From Lachnospiraceae bacterium (GTDB lineage Bacteria > Bacillota > Clostridia > Lachnospirales > Lachnospiraceae): DNA of 6,279 nt. Each line of letters starts with the position of its first letter. The stretch's first letter is position 1. Position numbers and translations under genes: made by a program. The stretch covers positions 1 through 6,279 of the forward strand of contig JAJPZP010000178.1 in NCBI GenBank assembly GCA_021204285.1. The letters run 5' to 3'. Below, piece after piece: positions 4,583-6,279 of the stretch. The notes beneath the pieces were generated by a model. It was not told where the DNA came from and ran no database searches. It saw nothing but the letters and a program-made list of their open reading frames with translations.

Positions 4583-5809
4583 ATGGAAGAATATGTCTAT
4601 AAGAACCACAAAAAGCTGCGTTACGGCTACACAACCGGTTCCTGCGCGGCGGCCGCGGCGAAAGCCGCGGCACTTATGCTGCTTGGCGGGCACGAGGTCC
4701 CGTATGTTGAGCTGCTGACGCCGAAGGGCGTTTCGCTCCATCTGGAGGTGCTGGATATCCGGTGGGAGAGCGACTCTGTGAGCTGCGCGATCCAGAAGGA
4801 CGGCGGCGATGATCCGGATGTGACGAACGGGATTCTGGTCTATGCGAAGGTGCAAAAGAGGGGATCCCAGGTCTCCATATCGGAATCTTTCAGTGGCAAT
4901 CGCACAGCGACGGCACGGTCAGGCAATGGAAGCGGGGAGGACAGGACGAAGGACGAAGGACGCATTCATATTGATGGCGGAATCGGTGTGGGACGCGTCA
5001 CAAAACCCGGGCTCGAGCAGCCGGTCGGCGCGGCGGCGATCAATCGTGTGCCGCGGCAGATGATTCGTGAGAATCTGGAAGCAGTCTGTGAAAAATACGG
5101 TTATGATGGGAGCCTTGACGTGCTCATCTCGATCCCGGCGGGCAAGGAGCTCGCGGTGAAGACCTTCAATCCCCGGCTGGGGATCGTGGGAGGCATCTCG
5201 GTGCTCGGCACGAGCGGCATCGTCGAGCCGATGAGCGAGCAGGCGCTGATCGAGACAATCCGTGTGGAGATACGTCAGAAGCTGGCGAACGACATGGAGT
5301 ATCTGCTCATCGTCCCCGGCAATTATGGCATTGATTTCCTCTCGCAGTACGGGCACGGCCTTGCCCTCGAGGATGCGGTAAAATGCAGTAATTTTGTCGG
5401 CGAAGCGCTCGATGCTGCGGTGGAATTTGGCGCAAAGGGGGTACTGCTGGTCGGCCATATCGGAAAGAGTGTCAAGCTGGCGGCCGGCATTATGAATACG
5501 CATTCGCACAACGCGGACGCGCGCATGGAGCTTCTGACCGTGCATGCCGCGCTTCTGGGCGCGCCGGTGGAGCTGCTGCGGAAGATGATGGACTGTGTGA
5601 CAACCGATGACGCACTGGGATATCTCGATGAAGCGGGGCTTATTCGACCCGTTATGGAACGGCTGATGGAGCGTATGGAGTTCTACGTGAATCAGCGTGC
5701 AATGCAGAAGCTGGAGCTGGGTGTGATTACCTTCTCGAATGTGTATGGCGTTCTCGGGCAGACAGCGAAAGTCCCGGAGCTTGTGGAGAAAATTGCAGCG
5801 CAGAGGTGA
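4583..5809 (+). CDS. cbiD: Cobalt-precorrin-5B C1-methyltransferase (CbiD)
   Basis: It methylates C-1 of cobalt-precorrin-5B with S-adenosylmethionine, giving cobalt-precorrin-6A. It is a hallmark of the anaerobic pathway. From ATG 4583 it has 408 residues, longer than the roughly 360-380 usual. Numbering from the alternative ATG at 4571 (412 residues), family blocks are LRYGYTTGSCAAAAAKAAA (16-34), DGGDDPDVTNG (77-87), IDGGIGVGRVTKPG (134-147), NPRLGIVGGISVLGTSG (200-216), GNYGIDFL (250-257) and GHIGKSVKLAAGIMNTHSH (295-313). The extra length is mostly a Ser/Gly/Arg/Thr-rich stretch at residues 96-129 (4856-4957), between the strand after DDPDVTNG and IDGG. It is in frame and looks like a surface loop rather than a break. 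The gene lies 55 bases after cobT with no terminator between. Confidence 0.95.
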   Translation: MEEYVYKNHKKLRYGYTTGSCAAAAAKAAALMLLGGHEVPYVELLTPKGVSLHLEVLDIRWESDSVSCAIQKDGGDDPDVTNGILVYAKVQKRGSQVSISESFSGNRTATARSGNGSGEDRTKDEGRIHIDGGIGVGRVTKPGLEQPVGAAAINRVPRQMIRENLEAVCEKYGYDGSLDVLISIPAGKELAVKTFNPRLGIVGGISVLGTSGIVEPMSEQALIETIRVEIRQKLANDMEYLLIVPGNYGIDFLSQYGHGLALEDAVKCSNFVGEALDAAVEFGAKGVLLVGHIGKSVKLAAGIMNTHSHNADARMELLTVHAALLGAPVELLRKMMDCVTTDDALGYLDEAGLIRPVMERLMERMEFYVNQRAMQKLELGVITFSNVYGVLGQTAKVPELVEKIAAQR

Positions 5810-5825
5810 GCGCAAAAACACGATT

Positions 5826-6279
5826 ATGAAAATAGCGATTATCAGTTTTACAGAACATGGGGCTTTGCTGGCGCAGGAGATTTCCCGTGGATTAAAGGTA
5901 CAGCAGATTAGCTGTGAGTGCTGGCTGAAGAAAAAGAACACTTCCCCTTCGGATTTCCCTGATATCCAGATTCTGACAGGCTCCCTCTCTGTGTGGACGG
6001 AGGCGCAGTTCCACGAGAAGGATGCACTGATTTTCATCGGCGCGACTGGCATCGCGGTGCGCAGCATCGCGCCGTATGTCAGGAGTAAAAAGACGGATCC
6101 GGCGGTGCTCGTCATGGACGAGCAGGGACGGCATGTGATTTCGCTGTTGTCCGGTCATATCGGCGGGGCGAACGCGCTGACGCTGCTCGTGGCGAAGATC
6201 ACGGTAGCGGAGCCGGTCATACCTCCGGCGCCAGATCTGAACGGAAAAGTAGCGTTCGATGCATTCGCGGCGCTACGAG
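5826..6279 (+). CDS. cbiG: Cobalt-precorrin-5A hydrolase (CbiG), 3' part outside the window
   Basis: CbiG opens the delta-lactone of cobalt-precorrin-5A and releases the two-carbon fragment as acetaldehyde. This gives cobalt-precorrin-5B, the substrate of CbiD encoded just upstream. The open frame runs 151 codons to the window edge without a stop; the family is normally about 330-380 residues, so more than half is missing. Visible signatures are MKIAIISFTEHGALLA (1-16), IFIGATGIAVRSIAP (69-83), DPAVLVMDEQGRHVISLLSG (91-110) with HIGGAN following (111-116), and DLNGKVAFDAF (137-147). Residues 133-136 read PPAP where relatives as I know them have TTAT. ATG 5826 fits the family N terminus but has only a distant Shine-Dalgarno (AGAGGTGA, about 16 bases away, across the cbiD stop). 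Translation may depend on coupling with cbiD, which ends 16 bases earlier. Confidence 0.93.
   Translation, partial: MKIAIISFTEHGALLAQEISRGLKVQQISCECWLKKKNTSPSDFPDIQILTGSLSVWTEAQFHEKDALIFIGATGIAVRSIAPYVRSKKTDPAVLVMDEQGRHVISLLSGHIGGANALTLLVAKITVAEPVIPPAPDLNGKVAFDAFAALR

Noticed and set aside
4919..6115. - strand open frame (398 codons) across cbiD and cbiG
   Set aside because: It spans the junction of two recognised genes on the other strand, has no domain, and is explained by the coding bias of those genes.

Overview
The window looks like chromosome from an anaerobic member of the Firmicutes (Clostridia, probably Lachnospiraceae-like). The supports are the tmRNA tag AEDNLALAA (a clostridial-type tag), strong Shine-Dalgarno sequences, the anaerobic (cobalt-early) form of the cobalamin pathway, and a fairly GC-rich coding style. 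No genus can be named from this sequence alone. All recognised genes lie on the + strand.

Bases 1-540: a hairpin near base 40 probably ends an upstream transcription unit. It is followed by a near-consensus vegetative promoter (TTGACA, 17 bases, TATAGT), the complete tmRNA gene ssrA (170-506) and its intrinsic terminator (512-538). Both the resume codon/tag frame and the alanine-type acceptor stem of the tmRNA can be read directly.

Bases 540-784: a TATAAT promoter abuts the ssrA terminator and would drive a leader of about 210 nt with no recognisable gene. The leader holds two direct copies, 120 bp apart, of an approximately 65-bp element. Each copy folds into a long hairpin capped by CTTG with an identical 8-base bulge (AGACAGTG). 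The downstream copy ends in the ribosome-binding site of the first cobalamin gene. I see no B12 (cobalamin) riboswitch here. This unexplained paired-hairpin leader is the most interesting part of the window.

Bases 785-6279: a tightly packed operon in the order cbiP/cobQ, cbiC, a GNAT acetyltransferase of unknown role, cobT, cbiD, cbiG (cut by the window edge). CbiG and CbiD act in the middle of anaerobic corrin ring contraction (cobalt-precorrin-5A to 5B to 6A). CbiC makes cobyrinic acid, and CbiP amidates the a,c-diamide to cobyric acid. CobT activates the lower-ligand base. Gene order does not follow pathway order. The remaining ring-building genes presumably follow downstream or lie elsewhere. 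Oddities are the GNAT gene inside the operon, a hydrophilic insert of about 34 residues in CbiD, and altered residues in a normally conserved CbiG motif close to the window edge.
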